From Streptomyces sp. NRRL F-5135 (lineage in GTDB: Bacteria; Actinomycetota; Actinomycetes; Streptomycetales; Streptomycetaceae): a stretch of DNA of 64,000 bases. The translations under genes were made by a program, and so were the position numbers. The stretch covers positions 121,782 to 185,781 of the forward strand of contig NZ_JOHR01000017.1 of the NCBI RefSeq assembly GCF_000719775.1. Reading direction: 5' to 3'. This document shows positions 53,725-63,859 of the stretch, piece by piece (position 1 is the first letter of the stretch; each line of letters opens with the position of its first letter). Below the pieces are notes generated by a model. The model had not been told where the DNA came from. It did not search any database and was given only the letters and a program-made list of their open reading frames with translations.

Positions 53725-55953
53725 GTGGAGAACGAGACCCACTACGCCGAGGCCGTTATCGACAACGGCGCCTTCGGCACCCGCACCATCCGCTTCGAGA
53801 CGGGCCGCCTGGCCCGCCAGGCCGCCGGCTCCGCCGTCGCCTACCTGGACGACGACACGATGGTGCTGTCGGCCACCACGGCCTCCAAGAAGCCCAAGGA
53901 CCAGCTCGACTTCTTCCCCCTCACGGTGGACGTCGAGGAGCGGATGTACGCGGCCGGCAAGATCCCCGGCTCCTTCTTCCGCCGGGAGGGCCGCCCCTCC
54001 GAGGACGCCATCCTCACCTGCCGCCTGATCGACCGCCCGCTGCGCCCGTCCTTCCGCAAGGGCCTGCGCAACGAGATCCAGGTCGTCGAGACGATCATGG
54101 CGCTCAACCCCGACCACCTCTACGACGTGGTCGCCATCAACGCCGCCTCCTGCTCCACGCAGTTGGCCGGCCTGCCCTTCTCCGGCCCGATCGGCGGCAC
54201 CCGTGTCGCCCTGATCAAGGGCCAGTGGGTCGCCTTCCCGACCCACACCGAGCTCGAGGACGCCGTCTTCGACATGGTCGTCGCCGGCCGCGTCCTGGAC
54301 GACGGCGATGTCGCGATCATGATGGTCGAGGCCGAGGCCACCGAGAAGACCATCCAGCTCGTCAAGGACGGCGCCGAGGCCCCCACCGAGGAGGTCGTCG
54401 CCGCCGGTCTCGAGGCCGCGAAGCCCTTCATCAAGATCCTCTGCAAGGCCCAGTCGGACCTCGCCGCCAAGGCCGCCAAGCCGGTCGGCGAGTTCCCGAT
54501 CTTCCTGGACTACGAGGACGACGTCCTCCAGGCGCTCACCGAGGCCGTCCGCTCCGAGCTGGCCCAGGCCCTCACCATCGCCGGCAAGCAGGAGCGCGAG
54601 GCCGAGCTGGACCGCGTCAAGGCGCTGGCCGGCGAGAAGCTGCTGCCGCAGTTCGAGGGGCGCGAGAAGGAGATCTCCGCCGCGTACCGCTCGCTGACCA
54701 AGACCCTGGTCCGTGAGCGCGTCATCAAGGACAAGGTCCGCATCGACGGGCGTGGCGTCACGGACATCCGTACGCTCGCCGCCGAGGTCGAGGCCATCCC
54801 GCGGGTGCACGGCTCGGCGCTGTTCGAGCGCGGCGAGACCCAGATCCTGGGCGTCACCACCCTCAACATGCTCCGCATGGAGCAGCAGCTGGACACCCTC
54901 TCCCCGGTGACCCGCAAGCGCTACATGCACAACTACAACTTCCCGCCGTACTCCACCGGCGAGACCGGCCGCGTCGGCTCCCCCAAGCGCCGCGAGATCG
55001 GCCACGGCGCCCTCGCCGAGCGCGCGCTCACGCCGGTGCTGCCGACGCGCGAGGAGTTCCCGTACGCGATCCGCCAGGTCTCCGAGGCGCTGAGCTCCAA
55101 CGGCTCGACGTCCATGGGCTCGGTCTGTGCCTCCACCATGTCGCTGCTGAACGCCGGTGTGCCGCTCAAGGCCCCCGTCGCCGGTATCGCCATGGGACTG
55201 ATCTCGCAGGAGATCGACGGCGAGACCCACTACGTCACCCTCACCGACATCCTCGGTGCGGAGGACGCCTTCGGTGACATGGACTTCAAGGTCGCCGGCA
55301 CGAAGACCTTCGTCACCGCGCTCCAGCTCGACACCAAGCTCGACGGCATCCCCGCCTCCGTGCTGGCCGCCGCGCTGAAGCAGGCCCGCGACGCGCGCCT
55401 GCACATCCTCGACGTGATGAACGAGGCCATCGACGTCCCGGACGAGATGTCCCCGAACGCCCCGCGGATCATCACCGTCAAGATCCCCGTGGACAAGATC
55501 GGTGAGGTCATCGGCCCCAAGGGCAAGATGATCAACCAGATCCAGGAGGACACCGGCGCCGACATCACGATCGAGGACGACGGCACGATCTACATCGGTG
55601 CCGCCGACGGACCGGCCGCCGAGGCCGCCCGCGCCACGATCAACGGCATCGCCAACCCGACCATGCCGGAGGTCGGCGAGCGCTACCTGGGCACGGTCGT
55701 CAAGACGACCACCTTCGGCGCGTTCGTCTCGCTGCTCCCGGGCAAGGACGGTCTGCTGCACATCTCGCAGATCCGCAAGCTCGCCGGCGGCAAGCGCGTG
55801 GAGAACGTCGAGGACGTCCTCGGCGTCGGCCAGAAGGTCCAGGTCGAGATCGCCGAGATCGACCAGCGCGGCAAGCTCTCCCTCATCCCCGTCGTCGAGG
55901 GCGAAGAGGGCGAGGACGGCGCGGACACCAAGAAGGACGACGCTGCCTCGTGA
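53725..55953 (+). CDS. pnp: Polyribonucleotide nucleotidyltransferase (PNPase)
   Basis: PNPase degrades RNA 3' to 5' by phosphorolysis and in Streptomyces also adds 3' tails. The 742-residue protein (GTG 53725, GAGGAG upstream) has two RNase PH domains, residues about 10-240 and 330-555, joined by a helical domain. Motifs are [31 protein letters not shown] (broken) and [23 protein letters not shown] (broken). A KH domain ([21 protein letters not shown], broken) and an S1 domain ([21 protein letters not shown], broken) follow. The acidic tail is usual in actinobacteria. Confidence 0.97.
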   Translation: MENETHYAEAVIDNGAFGTRTIRFETGRLARQAAGSAVAYLDDDTMVLSATTASKKPKDQLDFFPLTVDVEERMYAAGKIPGSFFRREGRPSEDAILTCRLIDRPLRPSFRKGLRNEIQVVETIMALNPDHLYDVVAINAASCSTQLAGLPFSGPIGGTRVALIKGQWVAFPTHTELEDAVFDMVVAGRVLDDGDVAIMMVEAEATEKTIQLVKDGAEAPTEEVVAAGLEAAKPFIKILCKAQSDLAAKAAKPVGEFPIFLDYEDDVLQALTEAVRSELAQALTIAGKQEREAELDRVKALAGEKLLPQFEGREKEISAAYRSLTKTLVRERVIKDKVRIDGRGVTDIRTLAAEVEAIPRVHGSALFERGETQILGVTTLNMLRMEQQLDTLSPVTRKRYMHNYNFPPYSTGETGRVGSPKRREIGHGALAERALTPVLPTREEFPYAIRQVSEALSSNGSTSMGSVCASTMSLLNAGVPLKAPVAGIAMGLISQEIDGETHYVTLTDILGAEDAFGDMDFKVAGTKTFVTALQLDTKLDGIPASVLAAALKQARDARLHILDVMNEAIDVPDEMSPNAPRIITVKIPVDKIGEVIGPKGKMINQIQEDTGADITIEDDGTIYIGAADGPAAEAARATINGIANPTMPEVGERYLGTVVKTTTFGAFVSLLPGKDGLLHISQIRKLAGGKRVENVEDVLGVGQKVQVEIAEIDQRGKLSLIPVVEGEEGEDGADTKKDDAAS

Positions 55954-55966
55954 CGCGCGGCGCCAA

Positions 55967-56006
55967 GGCGACGGCCCGCCCCTCCTCGGAGGCGCGGGCC
56001 GTCGCC
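55967..56006 (+). terminator. Strong nested hairpin after pnp
   Basis: GGCGACGGCCCGC (55967-55979) pairs perfectly with 55994-56006. Inside the loop, CCTC/GAGG (55981-55984 with 55989-55992) closes a CTCG tetraloop, so the structure is close to one long stem. It lies between pnp and the peptidase gene. No T-run. Confidence 0.8.
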
Positions 56007-56062
56007 CGTACCCAAACCCTGATCGAGGGCGAGAACGGGAGCCGCGGCTCCGAGGGGGAATC

Positions 56063-57376
56063 ATGAGCAAAGGCGGAGCCCAGCGGAACGGGACGGTCCG
56101 CCGTACGACGCTCCCCGGCGGCCTGCGCGTCGTCACCGAGACCGTGCCGTCGGTCCGCTCCGCGACCTTCGGCATCTGGGTCCAGGTGGGCTCGCGCGAC
56201 GAGACGCCCGCCCTCAACGGCGCCACCCACTACCTGGAACACCTCCTGTTCAAGGGCACGCGCAAGCGCAGCGCCCTCGACATCTCCGCCGCCGTCGACG
56301 CGGTCGGCGGCGAGATGAACGCCTTCACGGCGAAGGAGTACACCTGCTACTACGCGCGGGTGCTCGACACCGACCTGCCGCTCGCCATCGACATCGTCTG
56401 CGACATGCTCACCGGGTCGCTGATCGAGGCCGCGGACGTCGACGCCGAGCGCGGAGTCATCCTCGAAGAGATCGCCATGACCGAGGACGACCCCGGCGAC
56501 TGCGTGCACGACCTGTTCGCCGAGACCATGTTCGGCGACAGCCCGCTCGGCCGTCCCGTCCTCGGCACCGTCGACACGATCAACGGCCTGGACCGCGACC
56601 GGATCGTCCGCTTCTACAAGAAGCACTACGACCCCACCCACCTGATCGTGGCCGCGGCCGGCAACGTGGACCACGCCACCGTCGTACGGCAGGTCCGCCG
56701 CGCCTTCGAGAAGGCCGGGGCCCTCTCCCGTACGGACGCCACCCCGCTGCCGCCACGCGCCGGCCGGCGCGCCGTGCGCGCCGCGGGCCGGGTCGGCCTG
56801 CTGAACCGCAAGACCGAGCAGGCCCACGTCGTCCTCGGCATGCCGGGCCTCGCCCGTACCGACGAGCGCCGCTGGGCGCTCGGCGTGCTGAACACCGCGC
56901 TCGGCGGCGGTATGAGCTCGCGGCTGTTCCAGGAGGTACGGGAGAAGCGCGGCCTCGCCTACAGCGTCTACTCGTACACCTCCGGCTTCGCCGACTGCGG
57001 CCTCTTCGGCGTCTACGCGGGCTGCCGGCCCAGCCAGGTCCATGACGTCCTGAAGATCTGCCGCGACGAACTCGACCGCGCCGCGGCCGAGGGGCTCAGC
57101 GACGAGGAGATCGGTCGCGCCGTGGGACAGCTCGCCGGCTCCACCGTCCTCGGCCTGGAGGACACCGGCGCGCTGATGAACCGCATCGGCAAGAGCGAAC
57201 TGTGCTGGGGCGCCCAGATGTCCGTCGACGAGATGCTGGCGCGGATATCCGCCGTCACCCCCGACGACGTGCGCGCGGTCGCCCGCGATGTCCTGGGGCA
57301 GCGTCCCTCGCTGTCGGTCATCGGGCCGCTGAAGGACAAGCAGGCGGCCCGGCTGGACGAGGCGGTCGCCCGCTGA
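56063..57376 (+). CDS. M16 family zinc peptidase (PepR/mitochondrial-processing-peptidase-like)
   Basis: A 437-residue single-chain M16B peptidase. The inverted zinc motif HYLEH has H56, E59 and H60; the third ligand lies in the RGVILEEIAMTEDDP helix, both glutamates being present. The second half has the typical inactive lobe with LNTALGGGMSSRLFQEVREKRGLAYSVYSY (broken). It likely digests peptides in the cytoplasm. It is regularly found after pnp in actinobacteria. ATG 56063 follows GAGGGGG. Confidence 0.93.
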   Translation: MSKGGAQRNGTVRRTTLPGGLRVVTETVPSVRSATFGIWVQVGSRDETPALNGATHYLEHLLFKGTRKRSALDISAAVDAVGGEMNAFTAKEYTCYYARVLDTDLPLAIDIVCDMLTGSLIEAADVDAERGVILEEIAMTEDDPGDCVHDLFAETMFGDSPLGRPVLGTVDTINGLDRDRIVRFYKKHYDPTHLIVAAAGNVDHATVVRQVRRAFEKAGALSRTDATPLPPRAGRRAVRAAGRVGLLNRKTEQAHVVLGMPGLARTDERRWALGVLNTALGGGMSSRLFQEVREKRGLAYSVYSYTSGFADCGLFGVYAGCRPSQVHDVLKICRDELDRAAAEGLSDEEIGRAVGQLAGSTVLGLEDTGALMNRIGKSELCWGAQMSVDEMLARISAVTPDDVRAVARDVLGQRPSLSVIGPLKDKQAARLDEAVAR

Positions 57377-58237
<861 letters not shown>

Positions 58238-58249
58238 GCGGACCGGACG

Positions 58250-58705
58250 ATGCGCGCGAAGATCACCTACGCTGTCACGGCGGCCGTCCTGGTCGTCTAC
58301 TTCGTCCTGGTCGGCAGCCGGGGTGTCCTGCTGATCGAACAGGGCACGCTGCTGACCGTCGCCCTCGGCCTGGCCGTGCTGGTCCTGCCGCTCATCGGCA
58401 TCTGGTTCCTCTGGATGAACACCCGCTTCGTCCAGCGCGCCAACCGGCTCGCGGCGGAACTGGACGCCGAGGGCGGCCTCCCCGAGGACGAACTGGTCCG
58501 TACGCCCGGCGGCCGCGTCGACCGGGACTCGGCCGACGCCGTCTTCGCCCGGCGGCGGGCCGAAACGGAGCGTTCGCCCGACGACTGGCGCTGCTGGTTC
58601 CGGCTGGCGATCGCGTACCACGACGCCCGGGACACCCCGCGCGCCAGGAAGGCGATGCAGCGGGCCATCGCGCTCCACGACGGTAAACCCGTACGGACGG
58701 CCTGA
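58250..58705 (+). CDS. Small membrane protein with TPR-like C-terminus
   Basis: A 151-residue protein with two N-terminal membrane helices (ITYAVTAAVLVVYFVLVGS and TLLTVALGLAVLVLPLIGIWFL, 22 aa, broken). A cytoplasmic part follows with WRCWFRLAIAYHDARDTPRARKAMQRAIAL (broken), a single TPR-like helical hairpin. It begins 12 nt after dapB and is probably co-transcribed. A conserved Streptomyces protein at this place; function unknown. Confidence 0.82.
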   Translation: MRAKITYAVTAAVLVVYFVLVGSRGVLLIEQGTLLTVALGLAVLVLPLIGIWFLWMNTRFVQRANRLAAELDAEGGLPEDELVRTPGGRVDRDSADAVFARRRAETERSPDDWRCWFRLAIAYHDARDTPRARKAMQRAIALHDGKPVRTA

Positions 58706-58794
58706 GCGCCGTCCGGCGTGCGTGGAGCCCGTCACGACGGCCGCCCCGCGCGCGGGAAGCGGCCCGGGCGGTCAGAGGGGGCCCGGACGCACGA

Positions 58795-58825
58795 GAGAGG
58801 CCCGGCCGTGGTGGCCGGGCCTCTC
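58795..58825. terminator. 13-bp hairpin between converging genes
   Basis: GAGAGGCCCGGCC (58795-58807) pairs perfectly with 58813-58825 around GTGGT and is followed on the plus strand by CCTCTTT. It lies between the TPR-like gene (+) and the PH-domain gene (-), and suits bidirectional termination. Next to it the word TGTGCTCT is repeated (58832-58850). Confidence 0.85.
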
Positions 58826-58902
58826 CCTCTTTGTGCTCTCTTGTGCTCTTTGAGGCGTTACCGCACGGAGCCGACGAACGAGGCCGGCCGACCGGCCGGC
58901 CG

Positions 58903-59448
58903 TCAGGCGCCGGAGTACTCCTCGTTCCAGACCTCGACGCTGTCCGCCGCCCGCTCGAACGCCCCGGGACGCGACAGGAAGTCCGCGTTGTGGTCGGTGA
59001 GCAGCGTCAACGGCCCACCCTGCCGTCGCTCGAGCAGGAGCGCCTGCCCCTGAACGGTGCGCGGCAGCCCGAGCCAGCGCACCGGCTGCTGGACCGTACG
59101 GACGGCGGTGACCTGCTCCCACGCGGTTGTCGTGGTCCTCAGCAGGGTCACCCGGCGGGCTCCGTGCCGGCTCACCCAGACCCCGGCGCGCAGGTTCCGC
59201 AGCGCGACCGCGATCACCACCAGGGCGATGCCCAGGCAGACCGTGGCCGCCGACAGGGCTCCCGCGAAGGCGATCACCATCGCCGAGAGCAGGATGAACG
59301 AGGCGAGCAGCAGAAGCAGCGCGGCCGCCGCGACCCGCCAGGGGCCAGGGCGGTACGGACGCCGCCAGTTGTCGTGATCGTCGAACGGCAACGCGACGTC
59401 GTCGGCCGCGTCGAAAGCCCGCTCGGCCGTCAGGAAGGGCAGGGGCAC
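58903..59448 (-). CDS. Membrane protein with bacterial PH-like domain
   Basis: A 181-residue protein starting at GTG 59448 after GAGGAT. Two close membrane helices occupy about residues 38-85 (VAAAALLLLLASFILLSAMV, GALSAATVCLGIALVVIAVAL, 21 aa, broken). A domain follows with GVWVSRHGARRVTLLRTTTTAWEQVTAVRTV (broken), typical of the bPH/YdbT-like fold. The topology suggests a scaffold at the membrane face. Function unknown. Confidence 0.8.
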   Translation of the reverse strand: MPLPFLTAERAFDAADDVALPFDDHDNWRRPYRPGPWRVAAAALLLLLASFILLSAMVIAFAGALSAATVCLGIALVVIAVALRNLRAGVWVSRHGARRVTLLRTTTTAWEQVTAVRTVQQPVRWLGLPRTVQGQALLLERRQGGPLTLLTDHNADFLSRPGAFERAADSVEVWNEEYSGA

Positions 59449-59541
59449 GACTGATCCTCACTCACAAGCACGCTCGATTGCTGTGCCCGGTGAGGCTACC
59501 GATCACGCCCCTGCCCCGACCACTCGAGGGGGCCGGACGGG

Positions 59542-59781
59542 TCAGCGGCCTTGTGACGCCTCGGACTGCTGGGTGTGCCCGGACGGCTGGCTGGTATCCA
59601 GCGCCGGCAGCCCGAAGAGCAGCGAGCCGACGAACCCGGCGGTGATGACGAGTCCGATGAGTGTGCGGCTGGCCATGTCGGACGCGCTCGCGCGCGGCCT
59701 CGGAGGGGGAGTGACATTGCTGCGGAAGCGGTCGGCCTCGGCGACGAACGCGAAGGGAACGGCCTCTCGCCGGCGGAACAT
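59542..59781 (-). CDS. Small single-span membrane protein
   Basis: A 79-residue protein: charged N-terminus (MFRRREAVPFAFVAEADRF), a Pro/Arg stretch, one membrane helix (TLIGLVITAGFVGSLLFGLP) and a short polar outside tail. AAGGAG precedes ATG 59781. Located between the PH-domain gene and divergent thyX. No recognised family; orphan with coding-like composition. Confidence 0.65.
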   Translation of the reverse strand: MFRRREAVPFAFVAEADRFRSNVTPPPRPRASASDMASRTLIGLVITAGFVGSLLFGLPALDTSQPSGHTQQSEASQGR

Positions 59782-60063
59782 GGAGGGAACTCCTTGTGAT
59801 CTCGTGATGGAACGGCGAACTCGTTGTGGAACGCTGCTGATGTGTCAGCTGCTACAGAGTGAGACGTGCAACAGCGCGATTAGGTGCCCGCATTCCCGGA
59901 ATTGGCCGACGAACGCACGCTCCCTGGCCCGGCCCGCCCGATGCCCGGCGGGTCCGCGGCCCGGATGCGGCCCCGCCGCCCCGCCCCCGAGCGGGATGCC
60001 GCCCTGTCGGTGCCGCGCCGTAGAGTGGGCGCCGCCCGAGCGACGCGATGGGAAGGACCCCAG

Positions 60064-60816
60064 GTGAGCGACACCCCCGAGACCCCGGACGCCCCCGACA
60101 CCAAACCGAGCTTCCGCGGCGATGTCACCGTCGAGCTGGTGAAGCACGCGGCGGCGGACTCCGACGTCCTGTGGGCGGCGCGGGTCTCCACCGCGGGCGA
60201 GCAGTCCCTGGAAGAGCTGTCGAAGGACCCCGAGCGGTCGAAGGGCCTGATCAATTTCCTGATGCGGGACCGCCACGGCAGCCCCTTCGAGCACAATTCG
60301 ATGACCTTCTTCATCAGCGCCCCGATCTTCGTCTTCCGCGAATTCATGCGGCACCGGGTGGGCTGGTCGTACAACGAGGAATCGGGCCGTTACCGCGAGT
60401 TGCAGCCCGTCTTCTACGTGCCGGGGCCCGAGCGCAAACTCGTCCAGCGGGGCCGCCCGGGGAAGTACGTTTTCGTGGAGGGGACCCCGGAGCAGCAGGA
60501 GCTGGCCGGCCGGACGATGGAGCGCTCGTACCTCCAGGCCTACGAGGCGTACCAGGACATGCTCGCGGCCGGAGTGGCCCGGGAGGTGGCCCGCTCGGTC
60601 CTCCCGGTCGGCCTGTTCTCGTCCATGTACGCCACGTGCAACGCGCGCTCGCTGATGCACTTCCTCGGCCTGCGTACCCAGCACGAGCAGGCGAAGGTGC
60701 CGTCCTTCCCGCAGCGCGAGATCGAGATGGTGGGGGAGCGGATGGAGGAGCACTGGGCCCGGCTGATGCCGCTCACCCACGCGGCCTTCAACGCCAACGG
60801 CCGGATCGCGCCCTGA
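60064..60816 (+). CDS. thyX: Flavin-dependent thymidylate synthase
   Basis: ThyX makes dTMP from dUMP with methylene-THF and FADH2. The 250-residue protein has the ThyX motif RHRxGWSYNEESGRY at residues 96-110, with S102, N104 and S107 in place. It also has RTQHEQAKVPSFPQ near the C-terminus with the conserved substrate Arg. GTG 60064, after AAGGA, is chosen because the family core starts about 20 residues later and the longer in-frame opening is Pro/Arg-rich shadow. Confidence 0.96.
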   Translation: MSDTPETPDAPDTKPSFRGDVTVELVKHAAADSDVLWAARVSTAGEQSLEELSKDPERSKGLINFLMRDRHGSPFEHNSMTFFISAPIFVFREFMRHRVGWSYNEESGRYRELQPVFYVPGPERKLVQRGRPGKYVFVEGTPEQQELAGRTMERSYLQAYEAYQDMLAAGVAREVARSVLPVGLFSSMYATCNARSLMHFLGLRTQHEQAKVPSFPQREIEMVGERMEEHWARLMPLTHAAFNANGRIAP

Positions 60817-60895
60817 GACACGGGCGGCGAGGCCGATCGAGCCGGCTGTCCGGATTGCGGCGTTTGGAGAAGTTCATCTAGGCTGATCAAACGGA

Positions 60896-60933
60896 CCCGG
60901 CACTGCTTGAACCCCCGAGCAGGCAGTGCCGGG
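60896..60933 (+). terminator. Hairpin terminator between thyX and dapA
   Basis: CCCGGCACTGC (60896-60906) pairs perfectly with 60923-60933 around a 16-nt loop, and CTCCTTCTG follows. It separates thyX from dapA, so dapA should have a promoter within 60934-60994. Confidence 0.8.
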
Positions 60934-60994
60934 CTCCTTCTGTCCCGTGCCCCAAGGGGGCGCCGCGAGCTGAGCAGCGAGTAGCGTGTTACCC

Positions 60995-61894
60995 ATGGCT
61001 CCGATCTCCACTCCGCAGACTCCCTTCGGGCGGGTCCTCACCGCCATGGTCACGCCCTTCACGGCGGACGGCGCGCTCGATCTCGACGGCGCGCAGCGGC
61101 TCGCTGTCCATCTGGTGGACGCAGGCAACGACGGCCTCGTCCTGAACGGCACCACCGGTGAGTCGCCGACCACCAGCGACGCGGAGAAAGAGCAGCTCGT
61201 CCGGGCGGTCCTGGAGGCCGTCGGGGACCGGGCCCACATCGTGACCGGCGTCGGCACGAACGACACGGAGCACAGCGTCGGACTGGCCCGCGCGGCGGAG
61301 CGCGCCGGCGCGCACGGCGTCCTCGCCGTGACGCCGTACTACAACAAGCCCCCCCAGGAGGGCCTGTTCCGGCACTTCACCGCGATCGCCGACGCGACCG
61401 GCCTCCCGGTGATGCTGTACGACATCCCCGGACGCAGCGGTGTCCCCATCGACACCGAGACCATCGTCCGGCTCGCCCAGCACCCGCGCATCGTCGCCAA
61501 CAAGGACGCCAAGGGCGACCTCGGCCGCGCCAGCTGGGCCATCGCCCAGTCCGGCCTCGCCTGGTACTCGGGCGACGACATGCTCAACCTCCCGCTGCTC
61601 TCGGTGGGCGCGGTCGGCTTCGTGTCCGTCGTCGGCCACGTGGTCACCCCGGAGCTGCGCCAGCTCCTCGACGCGCACCTCACCGGCGACGTCCACAAGG
61701 CCACCGAGATCCACCAGAAGCTGCTGCCGGTCTTCACGGGCATGTTCCGCACCCAGGGCGTCATCACGTCCAAGAGCGCGCTCGCGCTCCAGAACCTGCC
61801 GGCCGGTCCGCTCCGCCTCCCGCTCGTCGAGCTCACGGAACACGAGACCGCACAGCTCAGGATCGACCTGGCGGCCGGCGGAGTGCAGCTCTGA
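60995..61894 (+). CDS. dapA: 4-hydroxy-tetrahydrodipicolinate synthase
   Basis: DapA condenses pyruvate with aspartate semialdehyde, the first lysine/DAP-specific step. The 299-residue TIM-barrel has NGTTGESPT (residues 51-59), VTPYYNKP with Tyr115-Tyr116, and the Schiff-base Lys170 in RIVANKDAKGD. ATG 60995 is preferred over ATG 60986, three codons earlier, because the family begins at the later one; either is possible. Confidence 0.96.
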   Translation: MAPISTPQTPFGRVLTAMVTPFTADGALDLDGAQRLAVHLVDAGNDGLVLNGTTGESPTTSDAEKEQLVRAVLEAVGDRAHIVTGVGTNDTEHSVGLARAAERAGAHGVLAVTPYYNKPPQEGLFRHFTAIADATGLPVMLYDIPGRSGVPIDTETIVRLAQHPRIVANKDAKGDLGRASWAIAQSGLAWYSGDDMLNLPLLSVGAVGFVSVVGHVVTPELRQLLDAHLTGDVHKATEIHQKLLPVFTGMFRTQGVITSKSALALQNLPAGPLRLPLVELTEHETAQLRIDLAAGGVQL

Positions 61895-61965
61895 CCACAG
61901 ACTTCACAACTGAATATCCGGTAACCGAATACGCCGAAGCAGACAACAGCAAGTGCACGAATGTC

Positions 61966-62007
61966 ATGCGCGCCACGTGCCTCAGCGGTACGTGGCGCGT
62001 GTGGTGA
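61966..62007 (+). CDS. 13-codon leader ORF with hairpin before the RNase J gene
   Basis: ATG 61966 opens MRATCLSGTWRVW and stops at TGA 62005-62007, directly at the GGAGAG ribosome site of the RNase J gene. A perfect 10-bp stem, CGCGCCACGT (61969-61978) with ACGTGGCGCG (61990-61999), is embedded in it. Ribosomes on the leader would melt the stem, so coupling or autoregulation is possible. The frame differs from that of RNase J. It may also be chance. Confidence 0.4.
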   Translation: MRATCLSGTWRVW

Positions 62008-62017
62008 GGAGAGTCTT

Positions 62018-63703
62018 TTGAGTCATCCGCATCCCGAACTCGGCGCCCCGCCGAAGCTCCCCCCGAACGGCCTGCGCGTCACCCCGCTCGGCGGCCTGGG
62101 GGAGATCGGCCGCAACATGACGGTCTTCGAGTACGGCGGTCGCCTGCTGATCGTCGACTGCGGTGTCCTCTTCCCGGAGGAGGAGCAGCCCGGCGTCGAC
62201 CTGATCCTCCCGGACTTCACGATCATCCGGGACCGGCTGGACGACGTCGAGGGCATCGTGCTCACGCACGGCCACGAGGACCACATCGGCGGCGTCCCCT
62301 TCCTGCTCCGGCTGAAGCCGGACATCCCGCTGATCGGCTCCAAGCTCACCCTCGCGCTGATCGAGGCCAAGCTCCAGGAGCACCGCATCCGCCCCTACAC
62401 CCTCGAGGTCAACGAGGGCCACCGGGAGCGCATCGGACCGTTCGACTGCGAGTTCGTCGCCGTCAACCACTCCATCCCGGACGCCCTCGCCGTCGCCATC
62501 CGGACCCCCGCGGGCATGGCGGTCCACACCGGCGACTTCAAGATGGACCAGCTCCCGCTGGACCGCAGGCTCACCGACCTGCCCACCTTCGCCAAGCTCG
62601 GCGAGGAGGGCATCGACCTGCTGCTCTCGGACTCGACCAACGCCGAGGTCCCGGGCTTCGTCCCGCCCGAGCGGGACATCTCGGGCGTCCTGCGCCAGGT
62701 CTTCGCGAACGCCCAGAAGCGGATCATCGTGGCCAGCTTCGCCAGCCACGTCCACCGCATCCAGCAGATCCTCGACGCCGCGCACGAGTACGGCCGCCGC
62801 GTGGCCTTCGTCGGTCGCTCCATGGTCCGCAACATGGGCATCGCCCGTGACCTCGGCTACCTCCGGGTCCCCGCCGGACTGGTCGTGGATGTCCGGACCC
62901 TCGACGACCTTCCGGACCACGAGGTGGTCCTCGTCTGTACGGGGTCCCAGGGTGAACCGATGGCCGCGCTCTCGCGCATGGCCAACCGCGACCACCAGAT
63001 CAGGATCGTGCAGGGCGACACGGTGATCCTCGCGTCGTCCCTCATCCCGGGCAACGAGAACGCGGTCTACCGGGTGATCAACGGTCTGACGCGATGGGGC
63101 GCGAACGTCGTCCACAAGGGCAACGCCAAGGTCCATGTCTCGGGCCACGCCTCGGCCGGTGAGCTGCTGTACTTCTACAACATCTGCAAGCCCAAGAACC
63201 TGATGCCGGTGCACGGTGAATGGCGCCATCTGCGCGCCAACGCCGAACTCGGCGCGCTGACCGGGGTGCCCAAGGACCACATCGTCATCGCGGAGGACGG
63301 CGTGGTGGTCGACCTGGTCGACGGCAGGGCCAGGATCGTGGGCAAGGTCCAGGCCGGCTACGTCTACGTCGACGGCCTCTCGGTCGGCGACGTCACCGAG
63401 ACCTCCCTCAAGGACCGCCGGATCCTCGGCGACGAGGGCTTCGTCTCGGTCTTCGTGGTGGTCGACTCCACGACGGGGAAGGTCGTCGGGGGCCCGCACT
63501 TCCAGGCCCGTGGCTCAGGCATCGAGGACGCGGCGTTCGCGGCGGTCCTGCCCAGGATCGTGGACGCCATCGCCAAATCGGCCGCGGACGGCGTCGCGGA
63601 ACCGCACCAGCTCCAGCAGCTCGTGCGCCGCCAGGTGGGCAAGTGGGTCTCGGACACCTACCGCAGGCGTCCCATGATCCTCCCGGTCGTCGTCGAGGTC
63701 TGA
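62018..63703 (+). CDS. rnj: Ribonuclease J
   Basis: RNase J is a metallo-beta-lactamase-fold nuclease with 5'-exo and endo activity in mRNA decay and rRNA maturation. The 561-residue protein has the motif HGHEDHIGG with H84, H86, D88 and H89. Other ligands are in AVHTGDFKMD and HVSGHASAGEL. A beta-CASP domain (SFASHVHRIQQILDAA) and a C-terminal domain follow. The start is TTG 62018, because GAGGAGAG lies 5-12 nt upstream. An in-frame ATG 61961 would add a 19-residue, Cys-containing extension without a ribosome site. It follows dapA, as usual in Streptomyces. Confidence 0.96.
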   Translation: MSHPHPELGAPPKLPPNGLRVTPLGGLGEIGRNMTVFEYGGRLLIVDCGVLFPEEEQPGVDLILPDFTIIRDRLDDVEGIVLTHGHEDHIGGVPFLLRLKPDIPLIGSKLTLALIEAKLQEHRIRPYTLEVNEGHRERIGPFDCEFVAVNHSIPDALAVAIRTPAGMAVHTGDFKMDQLPLDRRLTDLPTFAKLGEEGIDLLLSDSTNAEVPGFVPPERDISGVLRQVFANAQKRIIVASFASHVHRIQQILDAAHEYGRRVAFVGRSMVRNMGIARDLGYLRVPAGLVVDVRTLDDLPDHEVVLVCTGSQGEPMAALSRMANRDHQIRIVQGDTVILASSLIPGNENAVYRVINGLTRWGANVVHKGNAKVHVSGHASAGELLYFYNICKPKNLMPVHGEWRHLRANAELGALTGVPKDHIVIAEDGVVVDLVDGRARIVGKVQAGYVYVDGLSVGDVTETSLKDRRILGDEGFVSVFVVVDSTTGKVVGGPHFQARGSGIEDAAFAAVLPRIVDAIAKSAADGVAEPHQLQQLVRRQVGKWVSDTYRRRPMILPVVVEV

Positions 63704-63748
63704 GGACGGCAACTGCCGTACACGGACGCGCCGCTGACGGCACGTCCG

Positions 63749-63788
63749 GGAGCGGTGGGCTTCGATTTGCTTCGAAGCCCACCGCTCC
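63749..63788 (+). terminator. 17-bp perfect hairpin after RNase J
   Basis: GGAGCGGTGGGCTTCGA (63749-63765) pairs perfectly with 63772-63788 around TTTGCT. It lies 45 nt after the rnj stop. No T-run, but the longest uninterrupted stem seen in the window. It would insulate rnj from the following rRNA-type promoter region. Confidence 0.9.
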
Positions 63789-63859
63789 AGTACGTTTACG
63801 GCTCCACCTCAGGGGGCACGCGAGTCGTCCAGACGGCATGCGGACCCCGAGCGAGAGTG

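Noticed and set aside
53722..56226. Long minus-strand frame over pnp
   Set aside because: Antisense shadow of PNPase (Asp/Leu/Gly-rich), with no family likeness.
61961..63703. Longer RNase J starting at ATG 61961
   Set aside because: It is in frame but has no ribosome site and would add a 19-residue extension across the hairpin; TTG 62018 has a strong GAGGAGAG site at the right distance.
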